From assembly GCA_035771165.1 (NCBI GenBank), contig JAWNZC010000364.1:1-64000 (forward strand): a stretch of 64,000 bases of DNA. The letters run 5' to 3'. This DNA is from Paragorgia papillata (Eukaryota > Cnidaria > Anthozoa > Scleralcyonacea > Coralliidae). Below are positions 32,336 through 44,129 of the stretch, piece by piece (position 1 is the first letter of the stretch; each line of letters begins with the position of its first letter). The notes beneath the pieces are model-generated. The model was not told the DNA's origin and did no database searches. It saw nothing but the letters and a program-made list of their open reading frames with translations. The translations under genes were made by a program, and so were the position numbers.

Positions 32336-33877
32336 TTACCACCATCTGAAGTTCGCAAAAGCTCGATTACTTTCGGCGAGTTTGTGAAGATCTCTCTTTT
32401 TCTGCACCACGGTTCCCTAATAAATAAAAAAGGAGAACTGAAATATCTGAAGGCGTTTTTAGGTACTAGATACAGTAGTAAACTGTGGTGTAGATCAACA
32501 AATAAATTCCAAACGCAGCCAGGTGACGAGTTTAACGCTACTCTGGCTTAAAGGGGAAGGAAAGGACTGGGGCTAATCATCCTTACTTGCAGTCAGTGGC
32601 TGGATTGCGAAGGACGCAGATACGCGGCCGTGTCGAAGGCATATCAAAGGCGCTCCAGGCAGCCGCCATACGACACAGTTCAGACCACGGATCACAGCTA
32701 AGATGTAGGTTAGGTGTTGATTTTACGGAGGGAGGAAAACCGGAGAACCCAGCGAAAAAAAAACCGAAGCACAGGAGAGATCAACTACAACTCTACTCAC
32801 TTGAGTCTCAAGCTCGACAACAGGGTCATTCCCCAGGCGGTCACCCATTAAAGTACTAACCCCGTCTAACCGGGCTTAACTTTTGGCCTACAGTGGTGAG
32901 AGGCAGCGCCCCAACAGAACACGCCACCTATGTGCTTGTTACTGTTCCTGATCCAACGTTTCGACACTCCAATCTAGTGTCTTCGTCGTTGTGAAGAAAG
33001 GTCCCATATTTATACTATCAAATAGAACCGATGAAGACACTAGATCGGAGTGTCGAAACGTTGGGTCATGAACCGACAATTTAAGAACTTTTTAAGGTAC
33101 GTTGAACAACTTTTATGCCAGAGTATCGTTAACCTATGTACAGTAGCACTAGTGTAGATGATTCCCGTCAGCCCAGCCCCGCCTCCCTACTCTAGGCGCT
33201 TATACCTTATTAAGTATAAGGACCAACACTAGCCCCGCCTCCCTACTCTAGGCGCTTATACCTTATTAAGTATAAGGACCAACACTACAAAAATTCTGTT
33301 AATCTCAGGTGTACCTCATCATTGTAAGCGTTCAATATTTCCTGACAAAGTTTTTCATACATTCTTGCATTGCGAGGAGCAGGCTTATCTCGGGCAGTAC
33401 CAATGAGCCATTTGGTAGCCATGAATCTTCGACGGTTCGAGGTCAAAGGCGACGGAACCTGACAGAAGTAAAGTTGATTCATTACTTTCCTTACTTTTTT
33501 TCGAATATCTATATTTTCCAAGTAAATCGAGTTGGAAATTTAATCGAAAGATAATGCATTGCAGAAATTTGAATCTATAATTATTTAATTAACCCATTGA
33601 TGAGTAAAATTGTCTGGTGTTAGACAGAGTAAAACAATAAAGGAAGCGTTTTTTTGGCAGGCTCAGGCACGAATAGGTTATTTAACCACTTGGTAACTCA
33701 TTGCTGCCTAGGATGTCTGAGGGTTCTTCCTTTGACCAGTAAAATTGTCTGGCGTTTAGACAGAGTAAAACAAAAATAGTACAGTATACTTTTTCAATTA
33801 ATAATTTATAGTCATAGTAATTCAATAGGAAACCAACGAACAATCAAACTTTCAACCAACTGGTTACCAATCAATTG

Positions 33878-33912
<35 letters not shown>

Positions 33913-35808
33913 CAATAAGTCAGTCAGTCAATCAATCAATCAATCAATCAATCAATCCATCCATCCATGCAATCAATCAATCAAATGATGCAATCATCTG
34001 ATCAATCCAATAAGTCAATGAATCAATCAATTGATGCAATCAATCAATCACTAAATCAATCCAATCAATTGATACAATCAATCCATCATCTGATCAATCC
34101 AATAAGTCAATCAATCCAATCAACCAATCAATCAATTAATCAATTGATGCAATCAATGAATCAATCATCCACTCAATCCAATAAGTCAGTCAGTCAATCA
34201 ATCAATTGATGCAATCAATCAATCAATCAGCCAATCAATCAATCAACCACATAAACAGCACCTGATATGTTTTTCCTGCTTTTTTGATTGGTTGAACACC
34301 AACAACGGGTTGTGCATTCTTCATTGCTTGGTGAAAGATGGTGAGAGGATCTAGGGATAACTTCATCTGGCTTCTTGCTTTTTAGTTTCCTACATAAGGA
34401 ATATATAATAAATCATTTCTGCTCATGCAACAAGATAAATCAATACCAGTACCGTACTACCTCACTTCTGTCGAGCTACCACTCAAACCAATCTTGCACG
34501 CTCACTACCAGTACTAATCATTGCTAAGGAACTTACAATGCAAGTTGCTTTTTCTTTATGCATTCAAAAGTCTTGAAAAAACAAACAAAGTAACATCGAT
34601 TATCATGAAATGCATTCAATTACAGCTATACTTTTAAGGGCAATACTGTAGTAATATTTTTTATAATAAGCAGAACACATGGATGCTTAAAAATATGAAA
34701 TTTACTTAGATGTTTTTAGTCTTAACCAGGATCACACTCTTAATTTCTGGTGACCCTACAAATGAGACTGTCACCTACCTTGAGCATAATTCTTTGTGAC
34801 AATGATTTCTTACCATCGTACATCATACTGTTCACAAACTTACTATCGTATAAATAAAATAAAAAGACAGTCTTTAGTCTAGTATTGGTCTAAGATAAAA
34901 TAGACTACTCTGGGTAAGGGTGTGCAATGGTGACCTGAAAGCCCTGCCCTAGACTGAAATAGATACCTCGTATACCTTAGCCAAAACCCCAGTGTTCAAA
35001 ACCTTACCCTATGCATGGTACATACTCTTATACGTTACATACATGACCACCACCCCCACCCCATCACCACCACTTACCTCCAACCCCACCACCCCCACCC
35101 ACCTCCAACCACACCACCCCCCCACCCACCTCCAACCCCACCACCCACCACAAACCCACCTCCAACACCCACCACAACCCACCTCCAACACTACCACCTC
35201 CAACACTACCACCCCAATCCACCCACCACCCCCACCACTAACAACTCCTCCAACCATCACCCCCCCACAACCCAACCCCCCCCCCCCCCCCAATCACCAG
35301 GATAAAGTATATTTAGTGAAATACCTTATTTCATTTGCAAACTATTTATTAACTTTGCCATTGATTTAGTAAATACTACAGTATATATAAATAGAATTAC
35401 ATTTAATAATGGCAGGGAAACTACAACAGCTTCAAGCCAATTTTAATACAGTGGCCCCCCAAAACATGTATGATAAGACGCACCTCACCAGCTCGTCGTG
35501 AAATATTGAAGCAGGAACAGTGTGTGAACTGGCCGCCTTTAGACTTTCCCCATCATCCTTTATCCCACTTTTTGTATATAGAATACATAAAAATGAAAAA
35601 AATTACTTTCCTTATTTAGTTTATTAATACCTTAACAAATTTATACTATAATTGCATGTATTAGTACAATATAGTTAACTTAAATAACACAAAAAATAAC
35701 GAACACAGTTGAGCTAAAATAAATGCTTTGAGTGTCTTTGCTTTGTAGAAAACGCGACGATAATAACAACGAACGTCGTAAACCACACCAGCGAGAGAAA
35801 ACCGCCAT
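32336..35808 (-). CDS. MRPS7: Mitochondrial small-subunit ribosomal protein uS7m (MRPS7)
   Basis: uS7m binds the 3' major domain of small-subunit mitochondrial rRNA (family knowledge). Exons rebuilt on the minus strand: first exon from ATG 35808 (Arg/Leu/Ser-rich N-terminus fitting a mitochondrial presequence; its donor is uncertain), 35567-35484, 34842-34779, 34571-34537, 34389-34262, 33458-33315 and 32416-32336. Recognisable pieces in order are LKAASSHTVPASIF, KFVNSMMYDGKKSL, TFECIKKKQ, DPLTIFHQAMKNAQPVVG, RRRFMATKWLIG with EKLCQEILNAYNDE, and DLHKLAESNRAFANFRWW at the stop, which is the family's conserved C-terminus. Phases agree across the last two and the second to fourth exons. In exon 34389-34262 the natural frame shifts by one base near 34352 unless a weaker acceptor (after 34376) is used. 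Introns contain an AATC repeat, fold-backs and a 5S-derived SINE. Identity is strong; the first exon is less sure. Confidence 0.85.
32548..32925 (-). mobile_element. 5S-rRNA-derived SINE, copy B (most complete)
   Basis: On the minus strand the head AAGTTAAGCCCGGTTAGACG, then GGGGTTAGTACTTTAATGGG and TGACCGCCTGGGGAATGACC closely follow the metazoan 5S rRNA internal control region. The body then matches copy A through CTGACTGCAAGTAAGGATGA. It lies in an intron of the MRPS7 gene, in the same orientation as that gene. Confidence 0.88.
32949..33069. mobile_element. Fold-back element, CCAACGTTTCGACACTCC family
   Basis: The left arm CCAACGTTTCGACACTCCAA plus CTAGTGTCTTC is repeated as the inverse GAAGACACTAG plus CGGAGTGTCGAAACGTTGG. 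A fragment of the same end occurs at 44478-44500. Confidence 0.85.
33173..33288. repeat. 58-bp tandem duplication
   Basis: Two essentially identical units begin with AGCCCCGCCTCCCTACTCTA. Each contains a small palindrome, CTTATACCTTATTAAGTATAAG. The near-identity implies a recent duplication or an assembly duplication. Confidence 0.9.
33590..33778. repeat. CTGGC-core hairpin repeat, two adjacent copies (AACCCATTG-end type)
   Basis: Two units run AACCCATTGATGAG and AACTCATTGCTGCCTAGG into GTAAAATTGTCTGG and GACAGAGTAAAACA. They lie in a MRPS7 intron. Confidence 0.75.
33870..34252. repeat. (AATC)n microsatellite
   Basis: About 380 bp of AATC units with short CAGT and TGATGC interruptions lie in the MRPS7 intron immediately downstream of the donor at 34262. 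The Gln/Ser/Asn-rich ORF over it is an artefact. Confidence 0.95.
35040..35295. repeat. (CCACC/CCAAC) C-rich tract
   Basis: About 250 bp of CCA/CCCA-type units end in a poly-C run (35277-35291), in a MRPS7 intron. Pro/Thr/His-rich and Gly/Val-rich ORFs over it are artefacts. Confidence 0.93.
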
Positions 35809-36139
35809 CTTGAATTCAGAGAAACTCGAAGACCTGGGTACTAAGTTTGCGAGAAGACGAGGGACTGGCACTACTGGTAAGAATAAAAAAAATTAAATTA
35901 AATCCATTCTCGTTCCCAGGAATTAATTCATCCTAATTGAAATTAATTAAATTAATTATTTTTATTAATCAACAAATTTTTAAAAATTAACAATTCTTTT
36001 AATAATAAATGAGACTGATTTTACGGTATTAACTTCTGACCTCCACTTGACGAGCAAAATAATCTGGCGTTGGACAATAAAATACATGTCTGAATGTCTG
36101 AGTAGGGTTAATTAACAAATTACATTGGCCACGACCTTT

Positions 36140-36295
36140 TTCTCCGCTGCTTTTTCTTTCCCCTCCTTCCCTCCTTCCCTTCCCTTCTCTCTTCCCTTCT
36201 TCTCCTTCCTTCCCCTCTTTCCTTTCCTTTCTCTCCTTCCCTTCCCTCTTCCCTTCTTTCCCCCTACTTTTCCTCCTTCTTTCTCCCTTTCGCGT
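36140..36295. repeat. (CCTT/CTTC) pyrimidine tract
   Basis: About 150 bp of almost pure C/T on the plus strand. The Lys/Glu/Gly-rich minus ORF is an artefact. Confidence 0.93.
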
Positions 36296-38603
36296 TTCCA
36301 AATGCGGAATATAGAAGGCCTAGAGATATATACAATAATTTAATGAAGTGTCTACCTTCACAACCTCATCGGTTCACCAGGCCAGAGTTGGAAAAAAGCT
36401 GCGGGTATGCGGGTACCACCCGGAGGAAGGTTTACTTTAGTGAGGAAGGTTTAAAGTGAAAACACGTGAAACAACACATTCGGTAATCTGAGAAAGTTAC
36501 AATTGATCAAGCAAGGTGTCGAGAAGAAATGCGATTTGCAGCAAAACATTGGGGTAGGGAACATTTGCTAACCAACAATTATGCAGCACTGGCAGCAGTT
36601 ACATGTGTGAGACATGTACGCTGATGTCTGCTGTGATGTCTGTATCTTCGCAGCAGTCGAGGGTAGTTGGCAGGCTATCAGTCAGCAGCGGTCAGTTATT
36701 AGTAGCTATATTGTAGTATGCCAACGCTTACCTAAGAAAACCTAGAAAACCAAGGTACTGTAAAAATTCTCGCTATATATTTTGAGGAAGGTTGTCTAAA
36801 CTTAAAAACTCATCCGGAGGAAGGTTGAATACTTTTTCCAACTCTGCACCAGGTACGCGATTGTATTTTTCTCAATCTGGGTGACCTATGCCGCTAGAAC
36901 ACGATTCCTGATAGCGGTGAAGAGTTCATCTGTCGTGATTTTAATGACGGATAACAAGGTGGCCTTTTGGCCTTGACGGGACGGAAAGCAATTTGAGTTG
37001 CTTATCAAGATTAAGAGGAATTTAAATGGACATATTTTTCTTGTCCACACGCTTCTGGTCTCGTTTGCTTCAGACTTAATTGAATTAAGGTCTGCTGCGC
37101 AAATTAATTAGCTTCAAAATCGCAAAACGCGCAATATGGAAAAAGTCCAATTGAAAAAACCCTAACTCCCAAAGCAAACAATATAGTTTGACTACGGCAA
37201 GGTTAATTTAATGTTTAGATTAACATTTTGGGATCTTAAACAGGATATAGCCGTTTCCCGGTGTTTTGACAGTTGGTTTCAGGACCTTGTTAGCAAAATG
37301 CCGACAGGTCATTCGGCCGTTTAGAGCACGTTTCTCACTTCCCTACCCCAATGGCCAATCCTTAGAAATTATGACTCTGACAGTCAGAGTAAGATGCGTA
37401 TGTGGTTAGATACTGTGAATTGGGAACTAGTTGAAAGGAATTGAGTTTGGAACAGATATTGGCACATAAGGCGTTCATCAGGCTCTGTTTAGTCGAGAGT
37501 CCGTGATGACAAGCGTTTTACTTCTGACTCTGTCCGGCATGCGATAAGAAAAACCAAAATTACCGACATCACATTTGCACATGTATTTGTAAGCAGGTGA
37601 CAACAGAAATGGACACACTCTGTTTCTAGCTCCTTTGTTTTCTTATTATAATTATTGTTTAAATATATAGATACCTCGGAGAAACTGGGACTCTCTTTCC
37701 CAACTTTTTTTCCAATGACTTCAAGTTTGTCTTTGGATCCAAATGCCTATCAGTAAAGATAGGGAAGCGGGTCTTGTCGATGTATTAATGGCAGAAATAC
37801 GATACCGTCGATGCTATTTTTCAAATTGATAAAAAGGGTATGAAAGCTTAAGCTAAGGACACAAACACCGCATTGATTTAATAAAATGATAAGACATTCA
37901 TTCTGGTATTGATTCCTTTCTGTTTTCATTCTTTCTGTTTTCATTCATTCTGGTATTGATTCCTTTCTGATTTCTCTCGAATAGTAAAAAGGTGACGAAA
38001 AACGCAAAATACTGGTTCATAATGATATCTTCAAACACTATACAAAGCAGCTTATAGTGTAGTTTAAAAAGGAATGTAAAAATTCTGTAAAAAAGTGTAG
38101 TATTAACTACCAAAGCATACCGAAACATTTAACCAGAGCATACTGTCATAAATTTTAATCTAAGCAGTATCTAGCCATTGTTCTAGTCAGAGTCAAAGCT
38201 GTGTGATAAGAAGTATAAAGTGTATAAACAGACGGTTTGTCAAGTTGAAGTCTGAAATACTCAAAAAATGTTTCTGTATGTGAGCTATAGATAGAGGGCT
38301 AGGGGTCCAACTTCTATAATGTCTGGTTTCTGTGCCGATTAGACTTTCTAACAATTAACTGAGCTTAAGGTTGTAATCGATCAGTGTGAGTCTAATCGTT
38401 CATTAGGAGGTCGCAGTCACTGATCAGTGGTCGCAGTAGTTTCGATCGGCCTTGTTTAGGGCTCGGAAACATTTTCTGAGTATTTGAGCTTGGGAAACGT
38501 CTACCAAATGTCTGCATGTTACATCACACCAAGCTCGCAATGTATATGTACTGAACTTATCCAAATAGTGAAATAAAAGTAGCGTGCTAGGCAGTGTAAG
38601 AAA

Positions 38604-38778
38604 CAACAATCGAAATATAGTAAGGTTAGATATACTGCCGAAACAGAGAACGTATAGGAGTCTAACGTTTCGAGCGAAGGTCCTTCGTCCCTTTCTCTCT
38701 GACGAAGGCTCGAAACGTTAGACTCCTACGTTCTCTGTTTCGGCAGTATATCTAACCTTACTATATTTCGATTGTTGT
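38604..38778. mobile_element. Near-perfect fold-back element
   Basis: Arms of about 80 bp are almost exact inverses: CAACAATCGAAATATAGTAA at the left end, its inverse at the right, and GTCTAACGTTTCGAGC paired inside. The short loop and high arm identity suggest a young insertion. Confidence 0.92.
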
Positions 38779-38989
38779 ACTGAACTTACATATGCATGAG
38801 ATGTAGTTGACATGATATGCATGCAAACACATATATACCTTATATAAGACTTATAAGAGCACACGGCATGCATGACTATGAATTTGCAGAGAAAATCTGG
38901 TATTAGAACGTGGCATACGGTTTGAGGTATAACAACACCTTTCAAAGCAAAAACTTTTCTTATTTAATTCTTTTAGTACCAATTTCTTT

Positions 38990-39270
38990 CTGGCTAACGC
39001 CAGAGTATTTTACTCGTCAATAGGGAAACCCCTTGTACTCGAAGGAGAGGGATCGTTAACATTAACTCATTCACCTGTGACCTATAAAATCGTCTGGCGG
39101 CTAGCCAGAATAAAATACTAAAGACCCATTGGCATTCGGACAGGAAAGAGTTAGAAAGATAGTTTATGAACTCATTCCTGTCCGAGGGCTTCCCCAGAGG
39201 TGACTAAAATCGTCTGGCGGTTAGCCAGAATAAAATACTAAAGACCAATTCGGACAGGAAAGAGTTAAGC
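38990..39270. repeat. CTGGC-core hairpin repeats, three copies (TCCTGTCCGA-end type)
   Basis: Units near 39062-39150 and 39172-39268 have ends of the form AACTCATTCCTGTCCGA / TCGGACAGGAAAGAGTTA and the core TCGTCTGGCGGTTAGCCAGA. A third, partial unit lies at 38990-39060 in the opposite sense. Confidence 0.8.
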
Positions 39271-39596
39271 CATAGTAGTTTTTTATATATAGACTGAAAA
39301 CATCTGCTTCAAACTAGAAGTACAACTGACCTAGCGTTAACACATATATATACACTGACCATCCTTAATATCTGGCGCATATACGCGAGTTCCATGTTCA
39401 GATCAACAAAATTGAGTCATAAGTCAAAAAAAATCAGCCATATAATCACTACCAATCTAAAGGCTTGTGAAACGAAACTGCTGTAAGAAACTGTAATCTT
39501 TACGGTGAAATGTCAGTAAAAATCGCTGTGCGCTACACTGCATGTGTGACTGACATCCAAATTGAGAGTAACGCTGAAATGTGGATTCACATCTTA

Positions 39597-39782
39597 ATAG
39601 ACCCTATTCAAAAATGGCCGCCGAATTAAAATTCTTTTATATACATATAAATTAGCCCTTATATGAACTCGTTTTCATGTGTGAAATTCAAAAGAATTTT
39701 TACTTTAAAACGAGGTCATAAGGTCTAATTTATATGCACATAAAAGAATTCTAATTCGGCGGCCATTTTTGAATAAGGTCTA
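39597..39782. mobile_element. Fold-back MITE with GGCCGCCGAATT arms
   Basis: ATAGACCCTATTCAAAAATG plus GCCGCCGAATTA at the left is repeated as an inverse at the right. Arms of about 80 bp pair around a short loop. Confidence 0.9.
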
Positions 39783-41264
39783 TGCATTATTGTCATTTAG
39801 AGTTAGGAGTTAATGAATTGTATACACCACAAAATTAAAAAAAAAACAAAGTCAAGGGACTGCATATTGCTTATTTTACGGAGAAAAGCCATTATGCAGA
39901 TGGTCCATGATCAGTATGAAATTATACACTGCAGAAACAGCAGGTGTATATACTATAAGGATGATAACAAAAATATCCAGTATTTTACGAAGAGTGAGTC
40001 TATATATATACTGTTTTAAAGAGAAATAAACTATACTGTAGAACGATGACCCTAACAGGATAGTGATGGGACACTAATTTGCGCCAACTCCCCAACTACG
40101 CACGTCAAGTTAACTACAAGATGTGCATCCTCAATTCATTGTCTAAACAACGTAATTTACTTATAAGGGTGACCTCTGAGTTTCACGCCAAATATTTTAT
40201 CTTTAATACCCAGATAATTTATCAATGTTTCCGCTGCGGACATCTAGACCCCTATCTGGGTGACTTGTGTGTTTATTTTGCGCTCATCAAGCTAATGATT
40301 GGACAGCGCACGTGTTTGCTTATCATGAAAAAAACTGACGAGCTGTCCGCATGGAGAACAGGGAAAGCTCGTTAGAATAGTTAGATCTAATGAAAGTGCA
40401 CGGTAATTTAATAACAGGTTAATCAAGAGAGAGATGTTTACTATGGGCAGGTTTTCAATCATGAAATGATTAATTTTAACCGAAAATGTAATAGAAAGTC
40501 ATGATCTTTAAAAAAAGGTCGGTCTTAAAAACAAGTGGTTTAATTTACTTCAACTGAATGGGATTAGCGTTAACTACTTGTTAAAGAAATTGATTATCTT
40601 CTTAACAACATTGTTCAGCCTAAACCTGTCAAACCTCTTCTCTTCTCTTCTCTTCTCTTCTCTTCTCTTCTCTTCTCTTCTCTTCCCCAAAGAAATATTC
40701 ATAAATCAAATCAAAATCGTTTCTTAGTTTTTGAATTTTTGGAATAGAGAATTTGATGGCCCTCGAGGCCTAAGATACGAAGAAAAAATGTTATCTAACA
40801 ATTTTTATATTATTTAAATGTTCGAAATTTTTGGTATAAACTAAATAAAGCTTTCAAGCTTGGTGGCCAATGTGCCCAAATGATATCTAAGTTATATAGA
40901 AATTATCACTGTCTACAATGCTTGAGTGGAATGTTGACATAACAGTACATAATGTCATACATTTAACTCAACTTACGTTCAAACCGATCTGATCGAGTCT
41001 CGTGCAGTAACTGGCTCAGGACCCGCAGTAATCGGCCTCAGCTGTTGTGGTGTTCCTAACTTTGTATTTATTTAGTCAAGGTAAAGTTAAATAAATAAAA
41101 TTTAAAAAAATAAACTCAATGGTTAAAGTCACTGAGTGTCTCACTGATATCAGTTGAGTCCCTCTTGGGAACTCAGAAATTTTTCTGAGTAAAGAATTAG
41201 ATCGAAGGACATAATAATCGTCATATCAGAGTTTGCATATATATCTCTTCTCATACTGTGGAAC

Positions 41265-41375
41265 GTCAGGTATAATTTTACTCAGTCTAACTCCAGATGA
41301 GTTTACTCGTCAAAGGGGGACCCCCTTGGCCAGCCCATGCATGCATGCATGCATGCATGCAGGAATGAGTTAAAG
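41265..41375. repeat. CTGGC-core hairpin repeat containing an (ATGC)n run
   Basis: ATTTTACTCAGTCTAACTCC is followed by TTTACTCGTCAAAGGGGGAC and a run of ATGC units (41337-41361) that replaces the usual arm, then GGAATGAGTTAA. Confidence 0.7.
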
Positions 41376-41613
41376 GGCAACTATACGTTTCCAGGTTATT
41401 CTATTTCCCGTTAAAGTCGGAAAAGTCCAATCTAAAAACCGAAGAAATAATTGAAACCAGTCACTAGGTTCCACTTTTATGAAATGTTTAAGTTTGAGTT
41501 TTTGCTCCTTTTGCTGAACTTACTAGTATTTTGTGATGTCATACCGGTAACAAACAACAAGGTGATTGGTGGGTTTTACCGGTATGACGTCAAAAGACAA
41601 TGGAGTACCCATT

Positions 41614-42487
41614 CAGGGGCGGACTGGCTACGTCAGAGGGGCCCGGGCGATTTGCTGTAAAAGAGGGCCATGTGTAGGGGGGGGGGATGCTGCCCCGGAA
41701 AATTTTGAAATTTGGGTCTCTGATATGGCATTTCACGCATTCTGACATCAGTTTTGAGCAAACTTTTAATAGTTTTAAAACATGTTTGTAATGGCACATT
41801 TCGTCATTTTTTTCAAAGATTTTGTCCAAATTAGGCTTTAAATAGTATATTAGTTTGTGAAAACATACATTAACGCTGAATGTAAAAATATGCATGGATT
41901 GTAAGGTCAAAGCCTGTTAAGGCCTGAGGGTTACCAATAAAAACAAAGGACGACGCATTTCCGTACGCATTCTTTCCCATGCGCTAACCACTTATCGAAT
42001 ATATATAACATATATATATTTTAATATGATTGTAGATCAGATGTTTGAAGCGTTTCAAACTTTTTAGATCCACATTTTCTTTTTGAGTAATCTCAACAAA
42101 TTGTAAAGAACGACTCTATATTAGGAGGAAAAAAGGGGAAGATTGGTCCACTTCCCTCCAACTCCGCGGACCCTAAACATTGTTCTCTTTTCAGAGGAGC
42201 TTCTTCTTGCAAGTCGTTCACCTTTTTCTTATGCCTATTCTGTGCCCCACGTTTAATGGCTTTCTTCATAATTCCGGAACTCGAAATGTCGGAAGAAACT
42301 ATAGCTTCCACTATAAACGCTAGATAATTATTTTATCCTAAGCATGTATTTCCTGATTGATACATAGTCTTTTTTAACTTTTGCAAAGTCAAAAAAAATT
42401 TAAGGGCCCAAAGGGGGCCCAACAGGCAAGGGGCCCACCGGGCGTTTGCCCAGTAAGCCCGACTGGCGACTGGCCAGTCCGCCCCTG
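41614..42487. mobile_element. Probable hAT-type element with 15-bp terminal inverted repeats
   Basis: Both ends read CAGGGGCGGACTGGC inward, an exact 15-bp inverted repeat bounding 874 bp. The CAGGGGCGGA start is typical of hAT termini. No 8-bp target duplication is evident (flanks TACCCATT and TCTCCTAG differ). A 72-codon minus ORF (42311-42093) contains a basic KRGAQNRHKKK-like stretch, as seen near the N-terminus of some hAT transposases. That link is speculative. Confidence 0.65.
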
Positions 42488-42663
42488 TCTCCTAGAATTA
42501 AACGCGGTCATGCTTCAAGAGGACCAAAGAAGGCTTCGCTGATAAATTCTTTGCTTTACCTCGAAATTCATATTTTTCTTCACTTTTGCTAATTTAGATG
42601 ATAACCCTTTCAGAAGAAAATACAACTTCAAAAGGTTTAGTTGACCTTTAATACCTCTCCTAC

Positions 42664-43181
42664 TTAAAGTGCTTATATATCACTTGTGGGGTTTTAACAT
42701 ATTTAAATAGATAAAAAATGTTAGTTAATAAGTTATTTTGCCATTTTTGATTTAGTTTAATAGTTTCTGAGATATAGGCCTTTATACATGCCAATTTGGG
42801 CCTTTCGCCAAAAATTTCCGTCGTTCATTTTTAAGCATGGGGCCTGGGACTCAGGAACCTAAGCCGACCATCTTCTTAGTTGGAGCTCTCGTGCGTACTG
42901 GAAAACGGGTGTGAGCTCGACATTTCGATTTTTCAGTCAAATATATGTGTTTTTGTGAATCAATAAGCCGAAACGTAGTTGTTTTGAATTGACTCGTTCC
43001 TGAGTCCCAGGCCCCCAAGGTGTTAAAATGAACGACGGAAATGTTTGAAAATTGGCATGTTCAGAAGCCAATATGTCAGGAACTATTTGACTAAATCAAA
43101 AACGTCAAAATAACTTATTAACTAACTTTTTTTGCTCTATTCAAATACATTAAAACCCCACAAGTGATATAAGCACTTTAA
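42664..43181. mobile_element. Large fold-back element
   Basis: TTAAAGTGCTTATATATCAC plus TTGTGGGGTTTTAA at the left pairs with the inverse ending at 43181. Inner arms pair over about 200 bp, including TTCCGTCGTTCATTTT and GGGACTCAGGAACC. It is non-coding. Confidence 0.85.
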
Positions 43182-43797
43182 TTCTTCTAAGTGACCACTT
43201 ATACCTACTAATACCCTTTATAGTTTATATAATACCTCTCTTGATCGTTTAGGTGTGGCGTGAACCTTGGTATTATGGATTTCCTACAGCTTTACGAACG
43301 GAAAGGAATGGCTGGAATACCACCCCCTGGCTGAGCCGCTATATCGGTATATCATTCATTGTTAGGTCGATAAGGTAGGATAATGTTATGCTTATCAACC
43401 GAACCAGAGGTTTTATTCTTTTTTTATCTCTCGATATTTTATCTCGTGAAGGAAAAAGAAAATTAAATTAGATGTCCATTTAGAAAGATTCTGGAGAATC
43501 GGAATTCTTTTGCGGAAAGAAGCGAAAGTTCGACCATTTCCTGGTGTTATATAGCGAACGTGAATCTTTTTTCTTCAGTATTCAAAATTGGCTTCTAGTG
43601 TAGTGGTCCGACCAGGGTCCATGCACGGAGCAGGCGTACGTAGTTTTCCCAGGTGATGGACGTATGCATGACCTCTCATGGCACTTCACTGCATTGATTG
43701 CAGTTTATCTTTGAAATATGTCTTTGAAAAGGTCAAGAATGTTTTCTTAAACTGACTTGGAAAATTTCCTTAGACATTGTCTACATACAATTGGGCA

Positions 43798-43972
43798 AAG
43801 TGAAAATTAGTGGGAAACTGCCGAGAATAGTTTTGAAAACGAAATACTGACATTTCGAGCGGGCCTAACATTTCATTCTGATGAAGGGCTCCGCTCAAAA
43901 TATCAGTATTTCTTTGCTAAAAATCTCGGCATTTTCCCACCTTTTCATTTTTCTCTATGTAAAACACTGTCT
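43798..43972. mobile_element. Fold-back element, GCTCGAAACGTC family, copy 2
   Basis: AAAGTGAAAATTAGTGGGAA plus ACTGCCGAGAATAG at the left matches the left end of the 31615 element. The right end is the inverse (GGCATTTTCCCACCTTTTCA). Confidence 0.75.
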
Positions 43973-44129
43973 ATACGCGGCACATTTTTTTACATTTGGG
44001 CAACCTCAGGCTCGATGTCCCAGAGTTCAAAATTAAAATGTGACACGAAGTCTTTCTTGGTATAGTTAAAACGCACAGCCAGAGAACCACTTCTTCCAAC
44101 AAAATTGCATATCCTAACTTTATTGATAT

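Larger units (their letters stand above)
36300..44100. other. Gene-poor region with transposon remnants
   Basis: No convincing coding exon was found. Recognisable content includes fold-backs at 38604-38778, 39597-39782, 42664-43181 and 43798-43972, a probable hAT remnant at 41614-42487, hairpin-repeat copies (36035, 38990, 39060, 39170, 41265), a (TCTTC)n run at 40635-40685 and an (ATGC)n palindromic run at 41337-41361. Confidence 0.6.

Noticed and set aside
35009..35305. Gly/Val-rich and Pro/Thr-rich ORFs
   Set aside because: They lie wholly in a C-rich repeat within an MRPS7 intron.
40079..40375. 98-codon ORF
   Set aside because: No ATG-linked promoter, splice context or recognisable domain. 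Composition is compatible with a chance ORF.
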